Positions 1 through 10,544 are shown, numbered from the stretch's first letter. The stretch: 64,000 bases of DNA from Margaritifera margaritifera (GCA_029931535.1 JAQPZY010001692.1:1012501-1076500); one strand, 5' to 3'. Notes: generated by a model not told the origin, from the sequence alone. A program made the numbers and translations.

Positions 1-83
1 TCCGCATCAACGTCTGAATTATCAAATTTTTTCTCTTATAGAGTCTCAGGCAGGAACACACTGGGAGAAGACTAGTTCTACAA

Positions 84-1760
84 ATGGGACCAATCTCAAG
101 AGTCCGGAGACAGGTTAGGCGTTCCAGGAGTAGATCGCCTCTCTCGGGAGGGAGAAGACGAACACCCCTCACATTAAAGAAGGCAGTAGCGTGTAGCTGC
201 CTTCCATCAGGAAGGAAGTGCACCACTTATATCAGAGTAGCGTGTAGCTGCCTTCCGCGAGGAAGGAGGTGCACCACTCGTCTCAGGGTAGCGTGTTGCA
301 CCCTCTCGAATGGGAGGAGATGCACTGACCTTGTTTAGTGATGAAGACGAACTAGGCTGACATATCTAACTGGCCATTGACCGGTGCCCAGTGCCCGGTC
401 CGGTCAATGTATGATGACCAGTCACCGGTGACTTCGTCCCGGTGGCTGCTTACATCGTCACAGGCCGTCGGTAATCTCAAACCTTATACCGGTCATCACC
501 CAGAGGCCTCATAGTGCGGGGATAGGGGATCGGACCGAAAAAGGACCCCATCTCCCAACTCTACCATCATACCATGTACAGGATTGAGAATCTGCCCACA
601 GGGTTCAGACTAGGAAGGGGATCGGATCAGGATCCCCCCTTTCCTATTATCCCAATGAATCCGTACGAGAGGTGGGGCCCAGAGTAGAGGCGATGCCGCG
701 GCTCGTGTCCTGCCATCGCCTCCTCGTCAGGTGGCATTCACCAGCAAGGCAAAAGCATAGCATCATCCATGAAAGACAAGCGGTCTCATCTTTATCCTGG
801 AACATCTAGAACACATAGACGAACAAGTACGGGAAATGGCATTGAGTACACTTATGTCACTGTCTCAGAAGGACATAATGATGTCCATCCACTCTCCTGC
901 TCGGAGTGTTCTAGATGATGATGCATTTATCTACCCTTGTTGACTCCAGTGAGATCGAGGTAGAAACAGCTCTTTTGTCGCCTCCTATCAGTCCCACCAG
1001 TTCCTTTCACTTAGATGATTTGGAAGAGATCCGGTCTTTTGATAACGCTGTAACTTGTGCCCAAAGCCATCTTGCGCACAGCCCAAGAAGATCCTTTCCA
1101 GTTTAAAGGATCTCCGGGACCAAGCCACAACCAGATCTCCTGCTCCTTCTACATTCCTCAATGATTGAGGAAATGTCATAGAGTTTCTTCCACAGGCCAG
1201 CCTGTGCTAGACGGCGTAGAGGATGGTCTGTCCCTCCCTCTACTTTGAGACCTTGGTCTCTGCCTCTATTTACTGGGTACATTCCCGAAGTGAAAACCCA
1301 TTAAGAACCTCTCCAGTTGCATGCAGATGTCTCAAGTGGGTATTATAATTGAAACCTGGGCATGCCTTCCTATTAAAATAATCAAGCCTTTGAGCAGAAA
1401 GGCCGGCTTCTGGTCACCATAGCTTCCCATGCAGACCTCTTCTCAGCTACTTCGTTTAGTATGCTGAAGGAGGCTGCTTTGAACCCAGCCGCATTACAAT
1501 GCATGCTGGAAGCTGTGATCAAGACATCCTGGAATTCACTCTCTGTCGCAATGGTTTTATCAGTGGAACTTCTAACATCCACCATGACATTGTGCTGGAC
1601 TCCTCAAAGGTCTTATTTAACCATAGGAAAGACCTTCTAAGGGCTGCTCCCATGGAAGCAAGAGCCTCTTTGGAGGACTCATCCCCACTGTGGCTTCACA
1701 AGATTTGAAGGATCATGAACATAGATCCTTCACAACTGCACCTGGCCCATCGTAATCGGC
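84..1760 (+). pseudogene. DIRS gag remnant, copy A
   Basis: Decayed gag-like region. It opens with an in-frame Cys/Arg-rich repeat (84-338). The best conserved block is at about 1370-1700, where shifted frames match the C-terminal gag block of copies B (7035-7397) and D (28375-28760); the shared theme is an Ala/Leu-rich helix followed by a segment like R-R-D-V-A-L-D. No single frame runs through. The product would have been the structural protein that packages the element RNA. Assignment rests on position upstream of the reverse transcriptase and on similarity among copies, since DIRS gag proteins are poorly conserved. Confidence 0.7.
187..330 (+). repeat. In-frame ~45-bp tandem repeat within gag, copy A
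   Basis: Three diverged units, each encoding a Cys/Arg-rich block of about 15 residues (V-A-C-S-C-L-P-x-G-R-x-C-T-T). Each unit carries a short inverted repeat of the CTTCC...GGAAG kind. Equivalent arrays sit in copies B (5896-6110) and D (27124-27375). Confidence 0.75.
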
Positions 1761-2099
1761 CAGGAAGCACACTAAGGTGAATTGCCCCCAGGGGCCACCA
1801 CTAAATTTTTAAACAGATGCAGCCCCAGTCCAATGCACAAGCTCAAATGAGACCTCCTCCTCCTGAGTAAAGTCCTCAGGAGGAACTTCCCCAACCCACC
1901 TTCCTTTCCCAAGGAAGGCTGTGTGTGTGGGGAGATGGCCCTAGGGACTCGTACCCTCTCCTGCCGTGCATTCCTCTCCTAATGTCCCTGTAGGTGCTTG
2001 TCTAGGCCTCTTTTCAGAGGCTTGGTCAAGTAACTTGGATGATTGGTGTGTCCTTTCTATGGTAAGTGAGGGTTACCGGCTTCAGTTTCGGGGAACAAC

Positions 2100-3400
2100 C
2101 TAAGGACCCCGATGTTCTTTACAAGTCCAATTTGGGGAAAATTAAATGAAGAGGTGCACACCCTTTTACAGAAAGGGGCAGTCAAGAGGTTCCTGAACGA
2201 TCAGTCTCCTGCATTCTACTTCCAATTCTTCCTGGTCATCAAGAAAAGTGGGAAATTGTGTATCATTTTCTATCTCCCCCTGTTAAACCAGTGGAAATAC
2301 CTCCGGGTTTGCTTGGACCAGGAAATCTTTCAATTCTGGGTTCTGTCATTCGGAATCGCTTCTGCACCCCGAGTCTTCACCCATGTTATGGGAGTTGTAG
2401 TGCCCTATCTCTGATTACTGGGAACCCTGATTCTCCAGTATTTTCACGAATAGCTGATCCATAATGTTCAGGTTCAGTCCCGCCATCAGGACCTGTTCCG
2501 TTGTTGGTTCACAGTAACTCGGTTGGGTTTGTTTTACCCAACCTTGAGAAGTCAGAACTCATTCCATCTAAGTTTACGTAGGGATGAACTTCTTCGTGAA
2601 CCAGAACTTATTCTGGGTTCCACTGGATCACATAGATCGAATCCTGGCTCTGCTAGAGGCGCTACGAGCAAGAACATTGTTATCTGCTTGCCTTTAACTA
2701 TCCCTTTTGGTAACCTTGAATCTGGTTCCCTTAGGACGGCTTCATATGCGCCCTCTACAGTTTCTCCATCTCGCAAGGTAGAAACCACACAAGGATTCTC
2801 TATCAGCTCTGATTCCTCTAGGAACAACCTAGAAATTAAAGCTGTATTTCTAGCATTGCAAGGGTGCATCGACATAGTAAAGGGGTTGATCTGTCATGGT
2901 CTCCTCTGACAACACGCCCGTTGTAGCATATCTCCGACATCAAGGAGGCACACATGCCCCTTCTCTTTCCGTGGAGGTCTGGAACCTCCTCCGCTGGGCC
3001 ACCTCGTAGAACTTTCCCTCCGAGTTCACCACATCCCAGGGAAGAACGTTTTAGCAGACAGTCTGTCCAGGTCAGGCAAATCAGTTCTCGTGGAATGGAC
3101 TCTTCACCGCGAAGTGACTGAATCCCTTTTTCTCAATATGGGGAAGGCCCCTCGTGGACTTGTTTGCGACCAGGCTCAACAACAGACTTCCCTTTTACGT
3201 CTCTTTAATCCCGGACCAGAGAGCTTGGGCAGTGGACGCATTCAGCTTCCAGTGGGATCGTCTGTTCGCATATGCCTTCCCACCATTGCAACTACTACCG
3301 CAAGTTCTGCAAAAAGTAAGAACTTCCACTGCCCGGATCATTCTCATAGCTCCATTATGGCCCCAACGATCTTGGTCAATGATCTTTTAGACCTATTGAT
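2100..3400 (+). pseudogene. DIRS reverse transcriptase/RNase H remnant, copy A
   Basis: The stretch at 2112-2414 reads as reverse transcriptase: an E-E-V-H-x-L-L-Q-K-G-A-V start, a V-I-K-K-S-G-K motif, then F-G-I-A-S-A-P-R-V-F-T. About 40 residues between the S-G-K motif and the Y-L-R-V-C-L segment are missing compared with copies C and D, and this removes motif A with its catalytic aspartate. The motif C region reads Y-F-H-E followed by a stop at about 2451. RNase H and connection fragments follow in several frames up to about 3390, including D-L-F-A-T-R-L-N-N. The enzyme cannot be functional. Confidence 0.85.
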
Positions 3401-3479
3401 AGATCAACCCAGGTCTCTTTCTTACAGGAGGGATCTTCTGTCACAACACAGGGGCTCTCTCCTACGCAACAGCCCACAC

Positions 3480-4620
3480 ATTCTCCACCTTCACGCTTGG
3501 CTTATCTCAAGCGATCTATCCGCCAGAACAAGTTCTCGGGCCGGGTTGCCAGTTGCATCATTCAGGCCAGGAGAGCTTCTACATCCAAGGCCTATGATGC
3601 CAGGTGGAGAATCTTCTGTGATTGGTACAGTAGGAAATGTGTTGATCCCAGCTGTCCCTTGGTAACTGCCATTGCTGATTTCCTTTTGTTCTTTTCGAGA
3701 ACAAAAGAGGGTTCAGTTTCAACTATCAAGGGCTATAGAGCCGCCATCTCTAACACACTTAAATTTTCTCAGGGCTCGGAAATCGGTTCAGATCCGCATC
3801 TTGCTGATCTCAGTCAGTATTTTGAGCTACAGAGACCTGTCTCCCGCTCTCTTACGCCCAGATGGAATCTATCATGTGTTTTATGGTCCTTAACCAAAAC
3901 CCCCTATGAACCATTGATTGAGGCTTCCTTTCAGGACCTCACACTCAAGACTGTGTTTTTACTTGCTTGGCGTCTGCGAGAAGATGTAGTGAGATTCATA
4001 CATTGTCTGTTGACACTAGCTGTCTCTGGTTTAATGGCAATTACGAATCCATTTCCCTCCTTTGTCAGCCAGGATTTAAAAAAAACAAAAAAAAAAAACA
4101 ATAAAAATTCAGTTACCTGCGGTAGTTCCATCACCTATAGAGATCCCCAGTCTCAGTCGAATCTGTGCTGGAGATGATCAAGATAGGCTTTTTATGCCCA
4201 GTTAGGGCACTGCGCTTCTATCTAAGTGCTTCAAAGTGAAAAGATAGGGCAGGAAACGTCTTTTCTTTCCTCTAAAGGGTTCCGTTGATATTTTGGCCTC
4301 CACTATTGCACGGTGGATTGTCACCACAATTAAAAGAGCTTATCAGTCCCTTACTGATAGAGACCTCTCTTTTACGAAACTAAAGCCCATGAGGTTCAAG
4401 CCGTCGCTGCCTCATGGGCCTATCTAATCACTCTTCCTTAGAGGACATCACGAAGGCAGCATTTTGGCGATCCCATACTACCTTCTCTACCCCCGCTAAT
4501 TGCGCAGGTATTCTCTCTTGGGACCCATAGTTGCCACACAACATGTGGCCCAGAGGAACTCCAACAATTTGTAAAGTGGATCTCTCCCTCAAATGGTGAG
4601 TACTTTCCATTTTTCTCTGT
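3480..4620 (+). pseudogene. DIRS tyrosine recombinase remnant, copy A
   Basis: The 3497-4177 frame gives an N-terminal SAM-like segment (A-R-R-A-S-T-S-K-A-Y-D-A-R-W then F-C-D-W) and T-I-K-G-Y-R-A-A-I. A one-base loss at about 3970 then shifts the frame just before the catalytic Arg box, so A-R-R can be read only in the neighbouring frame. An A-rich run at 4078-4101 interrupts it again. Farther on, about 4375-4500 holds a frame resembling the A-H-E-V-R box typical of DIRS recombinases. Known role of the family: inserting the circular DNA copy of the element. This copy is inactive. Confidence 0.85.
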
Positions 4621-4663
4621 TTTTGATCAGTTTAACATCAGCCTACCCACCTAACTGACCAAT

Positions 4664-4772
4664 TCAGCTATATAATAGTGATTGGGTATGTATTGCTGCT
4701 ATTAAAATGTAGTTTTTTGGGGGGGTACAACTAATTTTAATTATGCAATACTTACCCATCACTATTATCAAA
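4664..4772. repeat. DIRS internal complementary region, copy A
   Basis: About 110 bp lying just inside the right terminal repeat. The first half (attgctgctattaaaatg) is complementary to the outer end of a DIRS left repeat, as seen at the start of copy D. The second half (aactaattttaattatgcaa) is complementary to the outer end of the right repeat at 4975-5000. This bridging arrangement is the expected template for circularising DIRS DNA. Confidence 0.85.
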
Positions 4773-4799
4773 TGCCCTCCTCCCACCCCGCTCTGATGT

Positions 4800-5021
4800 C
4801 CTGGCGTAATTTCATCTATGAAAAAGATGAATGTTCGTGCAGGCCCGGAGAGGTGCACGGGTGTGACGTGTCTTGTTGACAAAATCTCCACTCTAAGTGG
4901 GAGGATGTTTTCACATCGAACGGACGAGATTTTTCGACACGAAAAAGTAATAAGCTATATAATAGTGATGGGTAAGTATTGCATAATTAAAATTAGTTTT
5001 ACCCCACCAAAAAAACTACAT
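4800..5021 (+). repeat. DIRS right inverted terminal repeat, copy A
   Basis: Matches the right end of copy D (32064-32273): tatgaaaaagatga at the inner side, gaggatgt in the middle, then taatagtgatgggtaagtat and a polypyrimidine/A run ending at about actacat. The corresponding left repeat is outside the window. Confidence 0.8.
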
Positions 5022-5409
5022 GTTTATTCCATTTTGAAGATAACACCGTAATGCCTTCAAAATTTAAGTGAAGACATGAAATTGGTAATGAGATGTTTTA
5101 AAAACATTCATTCAATGCAAAACAAAGGGCGTGGTGACCAGGATAAGTCATGCATCTGATTGAATGGAACAGCCTGAAATGGCCTTAAAGGTTGAATAAA
5201 AATCATTAACAGCTAACAGGTAGTCTGTCTGGAAGTATTATTATTTTTATTTTTATCTTCTCAAGGATGAGAATGGCATATGAACAGATAATAAGTCTAT
5301 GTTTGTTTATAATATGCATACTGGAAATACACCCAATATGTCAACACAAAAAATAGCACCACCCTACCATTGACTGACCTTCTAAAGATGAAAAGACCAT
5401 CAAGTTGAT
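5022..5409. other. Spacer without recognised gene
   Basis: AT-rich DNA between DIRS copy A and the hAT-like end at 5410. Nothing coding is recognised. Confidence 0.6.
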
Positions 5410-5492
5410 ATGTGTATCGATAATGTATCGTATCGTAGGCTGTTTATCAAGAATCGTATCAATATGTGACAGTAGTGTATCGTTTCACCCCT
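5410..5492 (-). mobile_element. Probable hAT-type transposon end (non-autonomous fragment)
   Basis: Read on the minus strand it starts ctaggggtgaaacgataca and continues with repeated cgatac/gatacgat words, a style of terminus seen in animal hAT elements. It stops exactly where DIRS copy B begins. No second end or 8-bp duplication was found, so it is called as a fragment. Confidence 0.5.
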
Positions 5493-5544
5493 AGTGAGTT
5501 TAGCGTGACATTTATTAAATATTTTCATTACTTCTCTTCTTCAG
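5493..5544 (+). other. Intron-like leader upstream of gag start, copy B
   Basis: Runs from gtgagttta to a pyrimidine tract and tcttcag, with the candidate gag ATG four bases after the AG (5549). Copy D has the same layout at 26725-26773, and copy C a weaker version ending at 21660. DIRS-like elements with spliceosomal introns are known; splicing here is inferred. Confidence 0.5.
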
Positions 5545-5548
5545 AATA

Positions 5549-7387
5549 ATGTCAGGACCTTTTTGGGGGAAGTATGGCCACAAGAAGGGCACTTGGGACA
5601 CTCACCCAGACTGCATAATCGTTGCACACTTTGCAATTTATGGCCTTCTGGCACATGGAATCTAGTTGATTCCAGACGTACTTATCGAGGACGCAGGAAT
5701 CTTCCCTCCCTCTCATCTTCAGATTTTTCTGGATTCTCTCTTAGGTCTCAGCTTTTATGACCAACTTCTTTCACAGCCTGTGAGGCCCCTCCAGAAGGAG
5801 GGACTGGACGTTCGAGGAGTTGATTGCCTCCAACCCCCCACAGGGAGGAGAAGCCAAACACTTCACACATTCAAGACAGCGTGTACACCTCAGGTAGCGG
5901 GTTGCTCCCTCCATTTAGGGAGGTGGAGCACCGCGACAGCGGGTTGCTCCCTCCTGGCAGGTAAGTAGAGCACCGTAACAGCAGGTGCACCCTCCGGTTA
6001 GGGAGGTGGAGCACCGCAACAGTGAGTTGTGCCCTTTCCGTTACGGAGGTGGAGCATCGCAACACATCTCATGCTCAATGTAGCTTGTTGCTCCCTCCCA
6101 CTTGGGAGATGATGCACTGCTCCCATCACCTCTGGAGTAGTGTGTCCCCCCCGACCCCCAGGTGGGGGTATCAGCACGATACCCTCCTGAATGATATATC
6201 AGTTGAAGATGATGTCTTCTCCGATTATCACGCATTGGCCTCACAGTATGGGGACAGGGTACAGACTGAGTTTCCCCCTCTCCCCTCTCTACCGTCCCAT
6301 CCTGTGCAGGATTGGGAGTCTGCCCACCGGGCTCGGACTAGGGAAGGGGAACGGACCGGCATCCCCCCTTCCCTATTATCCCAATGAATCCTTATAGGAT
6401 GTGGGGCCGTCTACCTCAAGACCCTTGGTCCACTATGCCCCCGTGGGCTACTGGACCGTGCCCTCACAGTCAAGGTGATGCTGCAGCTGGTGTCCCGCCA
6501 TCACCTCCTCACCGGGTAACCTCATTGCAGAAGGCTAGAGGTGTTGCATCATCCTGGGTAGACAGGCAATCTCGCCTCCCCACTGGAACTGGCGCTGAAC
6601 TACAGGCCATGGTGTAGAGTGCTCTTATGCCCCCTCCACCATCGAGGCACATACCGATGCCCACCCACTCTCTGACTCAGAGTATTGAAGATGATGACGA
6701 TGCCCTCTCTATTCTCATTGACTCTAATGAGTTCAAGACAGAAGCAGCAGCACTGACACCTTCTCTCATGCCCACCCCTTCCTCTCAGTTGGAAGAGGAA
6801 GAAGGGGTCTGGTCCTTTGATAAGGCAGTAAACGAAGTTCGTTTACTGCCTCTTACCCCTGGAATTGTGCTCCAAACCATCTGGCACACAATCCAAAAAG
6901 ATCCTTTCCATTATGGAAAAGATCTCCGTGGAGCAAACACAACCAGGCCTCTTGCTTCTCCCTCATTCTTCAACGATTGAGGAACTCTCACAGAGGTTTT
7001 CGCTAGGCAAAAACATAGTTCGGCAACATCGAGGGTGGTTTGTCCCTTCCTCAACATTGAGACCCCTGGTCTCTTCTGCCAGTTACAGGGTACATTCCCA
7101 AAAGTGGCCTACCAAACCTCCCAATTGGATGCTGAGGCTTCCAAAGTGGGCATTTCTACGGGAGCCTGGGCTCACCTTCCAATAAAAATAATTGATGCCA
7201 TGGAGCAGAAAATCTGGTTACTCGTAACCATTGCTTTGCATTCAGATCTATTCTCAGCAACTGCGTTTAGTATCCTGAGAGAGGCCTCCTTGAATCCAGC
7301 CGCATTACAACGCATGCTGGAAGCTGTGGCCAAGACGTCCCGGCATGTGCTTTCTGTTGCAATGGCTTTATCGGTGGAATTTCTGCC
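5549..7387 (+). pseudogene. DIRS gag remnant, copy B (first part)
   Basis: Starts with M-S-G-P-F-W-G-K-Y-G-H-K-K-G and runs 38 codons to a stop, then continues in several frames. Copy C keeps the matching start with extra cysteines (C-G-H-K-K-A-P-C), so a cysteine-rich gag N terminus is likely ancestral. The tandem repeat at 5896-6110 follows. The 7035-7397 frame holds the best conserved gag C-terminal block (A-M-E-Q-K-I-W-L-L-V-T-I, then L-N-P-A-A-L-Q-R-M-L-E-A-V-A-K). The hAT remnant interrupts this block at 7388, and gag resumes at about 9059. Confidence 0.75.
5896..6110 (+). repeat. ~42-bp hairpin-bearing tandem repeat within gag, copy B
   Basis: About five units resembling gcgggttgctccctccattt agggaggtggagcaccgcaa, each with an internal inverted repeat CTCCCTCC...GGGAGG. 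The 42-bp period is a multiple of three and encodes a 14-residue unit like T-A-G-C-S-L-P-L-G-R-W-S-T-A. Spacing drifts towards the 3' end. Confidence 0.8.
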
Positions 7388-7934
7388 ATACATTTGATTC
7401 TGCTGACAGTGTACCAAAAATACTGTTTAAAAGGCCGTCTACCGCACATTCCATTTAGTAGTTAAAATCTACCATTTTTGAAAACTAAAAGATATTTTAA
7501 TTGTTTTAAAATAAAAATGCCCAAACACAGTAATTTTACACGTTCTGTCAACACTTTAGAGAAACCAGCCAGAACAAGTCTACTGGTGACCGGAAATGTT
7601 ACACCAGTACAATAATTGGTGTGATGATGCATTGCAGAGTAATAGGATTAGAATTGTTAAAGAACAACCAACATGTGTACACAGCAAGCTGCTAATTGAT
7701 TACCTTATTGTTGGAATTTGAGGAGTTTAAGGCCAAATGCAGGATGTTTTTTGAGGTGTTCTGAGTAATAAAGGTGTGAAAGGTGGTCCATGATGTCTTC
7801 TGAGCCTTTGAAGAAAATTAGCCGACCCTTGGCGGAGGGGAGATAAAATGAAGACCATTAAAATGATTTTGACAGACACACTAGAGTAAGTATTTTGATT
7901 TTTGTCCTGTTTAATTGTTTTTGTATTGTTCCAG

Positions 7935-8130
7935 ATGTTTTAAGAGGACAGCTCTCACATTTTTTGTTCAATTCTAAACGTATGCTTTCTTCCAATGCTA
8001 AGAAAACACCGGTTAAGAAATATTATAAGTTCAACATTGCTTGGATATCAGCGTTTAAGAGTGTGCAGGTGAGCAGCAAAGGTCCAGAGTTTGCATTGTG
8101 TGTTTCAAAGGTATGCATCTTTTGTATTTA
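7935..8130 (+). pseudogene. hAT transposase N-terminal BED-like fragment
   Basis: The frame reads K-K-Y-Y-K-F-N-I-A-W-I-S-A-F followed by S-K-G-P-E-F-A-L-C, which resembles the opening of the BED-like zinc finger of ZMYM/ZNF862-type hAT proteins. The paired cysteine C-x2-C follows weakly, and the second half of the finger is missing. A gtatgc donor-like site lies at 8111. Taken with the acceptor-like ttttaatttacag before 8322, the two scraps could be exons of an internally deleted transposase. Family call moderate; function absent. Confidence 0.5.
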
Positions 8131-8321
8131 ATAAACTATTTGAAGTTTTCATGCACATAAATTTAGTTCAAGTCCTAGAGAAAATATATCAGTACAAAAT
8201 ATATTACAAGATAATTAATTTTAAAGTTTGGATAAATTATTCATAAAAGCATAAATACATAATGTATTTTTTTCATTTTTATTTCAAGTCTAAATCAATC
8301 TTTATTTTTTTAATTTACAGT

Positions 8322-8690
8322 GGTGAAACTTGCAAACAGATTTTTGGATCTGAGCCATGAAGAGAAAGAATCCCTTGAGGATGAGGCTCAGGAATACATT
8401 TCAAGTCCAAGTTAGGAACTTCCTTCTTTGGGTGAATATAGCTTGGAGGAGTATGGGAGAGTAGTCAGCAACCTTACAAACCCAGCAACAGGAAAACCAA
8501 AGTTAGAACTTCTTTGCAGGCTGAGCGTGTTTGTCCTGTCATTACAACATTCTAATGCTGATACAGAGAGGACATTCTCCATTCATTGCAAAATAGAAAT
8601 TGATTCAAGGGGAAATCTGGACCAGAGAACTATTGAGAGCCTGTTAAGTGTGAAGCTTAATAATCACAATGAATGTCATCAGTGGTCATG
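8322..8690 (+). pseudogene. hAT transposase C-terminal dimerisation fragment
   Basis: After an acceptor-like site the frame reads about 122 codons with one early stop at 8413. From 8428 it is open to 8691. The signature L-S-V-F-V-L-S-L-Q-H-S-N-A-D-T-E-R-T-F-S is the hAT dimerisation motif (hydrophobic helix, then S-N-A-D-x-E-R-x-F-S), followed by R-x-x-L-x-x-x-T-x-x-S-L-L-S-V-K. This domain mediates transposase oligomerisation. The catalytic RNase-H-like core that should precede it is absent, so the copy is non-autonomous. Confidence 0.85.
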
Positions 8691-9058
8691 AGACAGTGAT
8701 CTTGTGAAGGAAACTAAAAATGCTATTGGATTTTATAAAAGAAAAATCATTGCAGTGAACTATCAGATTAACAACTCTTCCTTTTTAATTATTCGACCAT
8801 ATATTGACTCATAATAAGTAATTATTATTGTAACATTTTCCATTAGAATCCAAATCTGATTCATGTTCAAACTTGCCATTTTATTATAGTATGAAGAGAA
8901 TACATATTATGGCACAAGAAAGCACTTGTTTTGTTTTCCATCCCCTTGAAACGTAACATTTATGCAGATAAAAATCTACCAGTTTAAAGGCCAATCTACT
9001 GATCAAAATTTTTAAATCTACTGGTTTGAAATCCTAGTTCTGTCACATGTATGTCCTG

Positions 9059-9908
9059 TACATCTGCCGTGATGTTGCATTGGACTCCGGAAGGTCTTAA
9101 CCACAGCCCAAGGGATCCAACCCCTCGCCTGCCATGCATCCCCCTCCAGAACATCCCCGTGGGTGCTTGCCTAGGCCTCTTTTCAAGGCTTGACACATCA
9201 TGGACAATGGGTAGGTCCTCTCCATTGTGAATGAGGGTTATCAAGTCCAGTTTCGAGAACAACCCCCGCTATCAAGGACCCCCATTCTCTTTCCCCAGTG
9301 CTATCTGGTGAAATTGATGGAAGAGGTGCACAACCTTTTGCAGAAATGGGCAGTCGAGGGTCCTGAATGATCAGTCTTCTGCCTTCTACTCCTGAATCTT
9401 CCTGGTCACCAAGAAAAGCGGGAAATTTTGTATCATAATCGATCTCTCCCCACTCAGCCAGTTTCTTCTGGAGAAACCTTTCAAGATGGAGACAACCTCT
9501 TCGATCCAGAATGCACTTCATCTGTCCATTTAGGCAGTCTCCATTGACCTTCAGGATGCTATCTGCACATTCCAATTTTTCCTCCACACCGCAAATATCT
9601 GCGGTTTTGCTTAGACCAGGAAGTTTTTCAATTCTGTGTTCTGCCGTTTGGAATCTCATCCGCACCCAGAGTCTTCATCCAAATTATGGGAGTGGTTGTG
9701 GCCTACCTTCAATTACTGGGAACACCGATTCTCCAGTATTTTGACAACTGGCTGATCTACATTGTACAGGTTCAGTACCTTCATCAGGATCTGTTCTGTT
9801 CTTGGTCCGCCGTAACTTGGTTGGGTCTTTTACCCAACCTCGAGAAGTCAGAACTCATCCCATCACAGGACTCTGTTTACGTGGGGATGAATTTCCTCAT
9901 GAACCAGA
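9059..9908 (+). pseudogene. DIRS gag end and reverse transcriptase remnant, copy B (before SINE)
   Basis: Gag resumes at 9059, followed by the proline-rich linker and reverse transcriptase from about 9290. The motif A region reads L-Q-D-A and then loses frame through a one-base deletion at about 9561 relative to copy D. The motif C region reads Y-F-D-N-W-L: the second catalytic aspartate is asparagine. The SINE at 9909 interrupts the segment after the F-L-M-N-Q equivalent. Confidence 0.8.
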
Positions 9909-10162
9909 GGGGTCCTGGGTGGCCGAGTGGTCTTAGGCTTTCGCCTTTAACGATCACTGCCATCTCACCTCTGTCCGCGTGGGTTCGAGTCTTGGGCTCG
10001 ACCAATGTGGTTATGTGAGAAAGCTTGTCAGTAGCTTCCCGTGGGTAGGTGGTTCTTCCCGGGATTTTCCAGGGTTCTTCCTCCAACAGATATACTGGCC
10101 GCCATGTATAGTCTGTCATGTGCTGAAAAATGGCGTTAAACCCATAAAACCAAAGCAAACCA
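9909..10162 (+). mobile_element. tRNA-derived SINE (copy 1)
   Basis: The head resembles a class II tRNA (Leu/Ser-like): A box tggccgagtgg and B box gggttcgagtc, the expected internal RNA polymerase III promoter. The unrelated body contains ggttcttcc and tgctgaaaaatggcgttaaa. It is flanked by a perfect 12-bp target-site duplication, tcatgaaccaga, at 9897-9908 and 10163-10174, which lies in DIRS reverse-transcriptase sequence. Same family as 10545-10783 and 25689-25894. Confidence 0.92.
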
Positions 10163-10528
10163 TCATGAACCAGAACTTGGTCCGGTTTCCACTGGATCGG
10201 GTAGATCGAATCATGGCTCTTCTAGAGGCGCTTAAGCAAAACCATCGTTATCTGCTGCCTTTATCTACCCCTATTGGGAACCTTGAACGCCGCTGCCGAC
10301 TTGGTTCCTTTAGGACGTCTCCATAAGCACCCTCTACAGTTCCTCCTTGCAAGGTGGAAACCACACAGAGATTCTCTATCAACCCTGATCCCACTAGGAT
10401 GGGACTTTCACCATTACCTGCTCTGGTGGATGAATCTGAACAGATTCCTGGCTGGGATCCCAATGCATGCACCTGACCCCTACTCCTATCTGTTCGCCGA
10501 CGCGCCAGATTCCGGTTGGGGTGCTCCA
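10163..10528 (+). pseudogene. DIRS reverse transcriptase/RNase H remnant, copy B (after SINE)
   Basis: Continuation of copy B after the SINE. The 10274-10537 frame reaches the start of RNase H (Y-L-F-A-D-A-P-D-S-G-W-G-A) with its first catalytic aspartate present. DIRS similarity then ends abruptly at about 10528, so the rest of RNase H and the recombinase were lost by truncation before or at SINE 2 insertion. Confidence 0.8.
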
Positions 10529-10544
10529 TTCAGTTGATTGAGGG

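Larger units (their letters stand above)
1..5021 (+). mobile_element. DIRS-type retrotransposon copy A (left end outside the window)
   Basis: Degraded tyrosine-recombinase retrotransposon read left to right as gag remnant, reverse transcriptase, RNase H, tyrosine recombinase, internal complementary region and right inverted terminal repeat. The order and the terminal architecture are those known for DIRS1-like elements, which integrate with a recombinase instead of a DDE integrase. The left inverted repeat is not seen and would lie before base 1. Every coding domain is broken by frameshifts, stops or deletions. Copies B and D (5493-10528 and 26241-32273) are close relatives and copy C (20720-24530) a more distant one. 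Confidence 0.9.
7388..9058 (+). mobile_element. hAT-like transposon remnant inserted in DIRS copy B gag
   Basis: DIRS gag sequence stops at about 7387 (ttctgc) and resumes at about 9059 (catctgccgtgatg), as judged against copy D at 28598-28625, which is uninterrupted. The insert holds two coding scraps of a hAT transposase, an N-terminal BED-like piece (7935-8130) and a C-terminal dimerisation piece (8322-8690), but not the catalytic core. Candidate flanking 8-mers ccatacat and ctgtacat are imperfect, and clear terminal inverted repeats were not found. Confidence 0.7.
5493..10528 (+). mobile_element. DIRS-type retrotransposon copy B, truncated at both ends
   Basis: Begins within the gag leader and ends in RNase H at about 10528, so both inverted repeats and the whole recombinase are absent. 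It is split by a 1.67-kb hAT remnant (7388-9058) and by a tRNA-derived SINE (9909-10162). It is the closest relative of copy D in this window. Gag, reverse-transcriptase and start-of-RNase-H blocks can be followed across both insertions. Confidence 0.88.

Noticed and set aside
6022..6387. 121-codon frame in DIRS B
   Set aside because: Proline/serine-rich reading of the gag repeat and following spacer; not the frame used by the other gag blocks.
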